Shown here: in pieces, positions 23,902-24,290 of the stretch
How positions within the stretch are numbered: position 1 is the first letter of the stretch
Layout: each line of letters begins with the position of its first letter
Source of the DNA: JBBDNC01 sp040877875
GTDB taxonomy: Bacteria; Bacteroidota; Rhodothermia; Balneolales; Balneolaceae
Assembly (NCBI GenBank): GCA_040877875.1
Contig: JBBDNC010000085.1
Coordinates: 1-24,290 of the forward strand
DNA length: 24,290 nucleotides
Direction of reading: 5' to 3'
The notes under the pieces: generated by a model
What the model was told of the DNA's origin: nothing
The model's database searches: none
Seen by the model: the letters and a program-made list of their open reading frames with translations, nothing else
Made by a program: the position numbers and the translations under genes

Positions 23902-24290
23902 GATTTCCGCTTTTAAGACTTGTCCTGTAACGTAATTCGACATTACTGATTTGGTAACTGCAGGCCTGATCCGACTGTTTACAAATATCAGGAAAATTCT
24001 ATTGATATTCTAACAGCCTCAACCCTGTTTTGCTGAATCCTTCTGTTGCTGTCCCCAATCCGGTGCAAGTTTGTGCAAATTCTTTTTCAGGCTCACCTGG
24101 AGTCCTCCGGCAGGGAATAAACATGCGATGATGGGGTGTAAACGTTGAGTCAAAAAATGTTCGGGGTGAATGGCTGCTTTCCCGTATCTCTACGACAGCC
24201 GTTTTCCGCCTCCACTCAACTGCAACGAATGATCAAAAATTACGTAGGATCTTACCGTCATTCATTTTCTCCCTACATTATTTGGAACCA
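23902..24290. other. Right-edge intergenic region, possible gene start at the edge
   Basis: These 389 bases hold the upstream region of the cupin gene. Near the end, a plus-strand frame opens at the ATG at 24157 (or 24229, MIKNYVGSYRHS) and remains open to the window edge. With only about 20-44 codons visible and no recognisable family, it cannot be called a gene. No repeat or RNA is evident. Confidence 0.3.

Noticed and set aside
24157..24290. Partial frame at the right edge as a permease gene start (MIKNY...)
   Set aside because: MIKNY resembles the opening of some FtsX/MacB-type permeases, but the following residues do not, and only about 20 codons are visible.

Overview
The window most resembles a chromosomal segment of a Bacteroidota/Balneolota-type Gram-negative bacterium. 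This is inferred from three things: the ribosomal gene order rplM-rpsI-rpsB, many exported proteins whose signal peptides end in '..AQ' (FAQ, WAQ, MAQ), and generally weak Shine-Dalgarno sequences. No rRNA, tRNA, CRISPR array, transposase or phage gene was found.

Layout. (1) 1-1465, minus strand: a ribosomal protein operon, rplM-rpsI-rpsB. rpsB runs off the left edge and has a long, potentially folded leader. (2) 1466-1965: an intergenic region holding a palindromic short repeat. (3) 1966-5375, plus strand: an AcnA-type aconitase, then a markedly AT-rich gene for a YedZ/MsrQ-like heme membrane protein. (4) 5481-8720, minus strand: a three-gene phenolic-lipid type cassette (type III polyketide synthase, SAM methyltransferase, FAD monooxygenase). 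Its logic matches the Streptomyces srsABC operon. (5) 9000-10538: an exported protein with a TolB-like beta-propeller. (6) 10727-15199, minus strand: a MATE exporter, an exported RraA-fold protein, and a cytoplasmic alpha/beta hydrolase with an unrecognised C-terminal region. (7) 15492-22860: a TetR-family repressor facing away from a six-gene tripartite ABC exporter: TolC-like channel, HlyD-like adaptor, two ATPases, two ABC-2 permeases. The layout corresponds to E. coli CecR/YbhGFSR, but the fused YbhF ATPase is split into two genes. (8) 22936-23901, minus strand: an exported cupin. The last ~390 bases contain no supported gene.

The exporter locus is the best-integrated system. Two matching palindromes, TCAACCATATGGTTGA and a variant, lie between the repressor and the efflux operon. 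One overlaps the -35 box of a well-spaced promoter (TTGAAT, 17 bp, TATTAT). The two ATPases carry complementary motif losses, which predicts a heterodimer with one degenerate and one active ATP site.

Other points of interest are a GC-rich palindrome family (CCGCC..GGCGG) recurring in at least four intergenic regions, and the composition shift at the MsrQ-like gene. All assignments come from reading motifs by eye; no database search was run.
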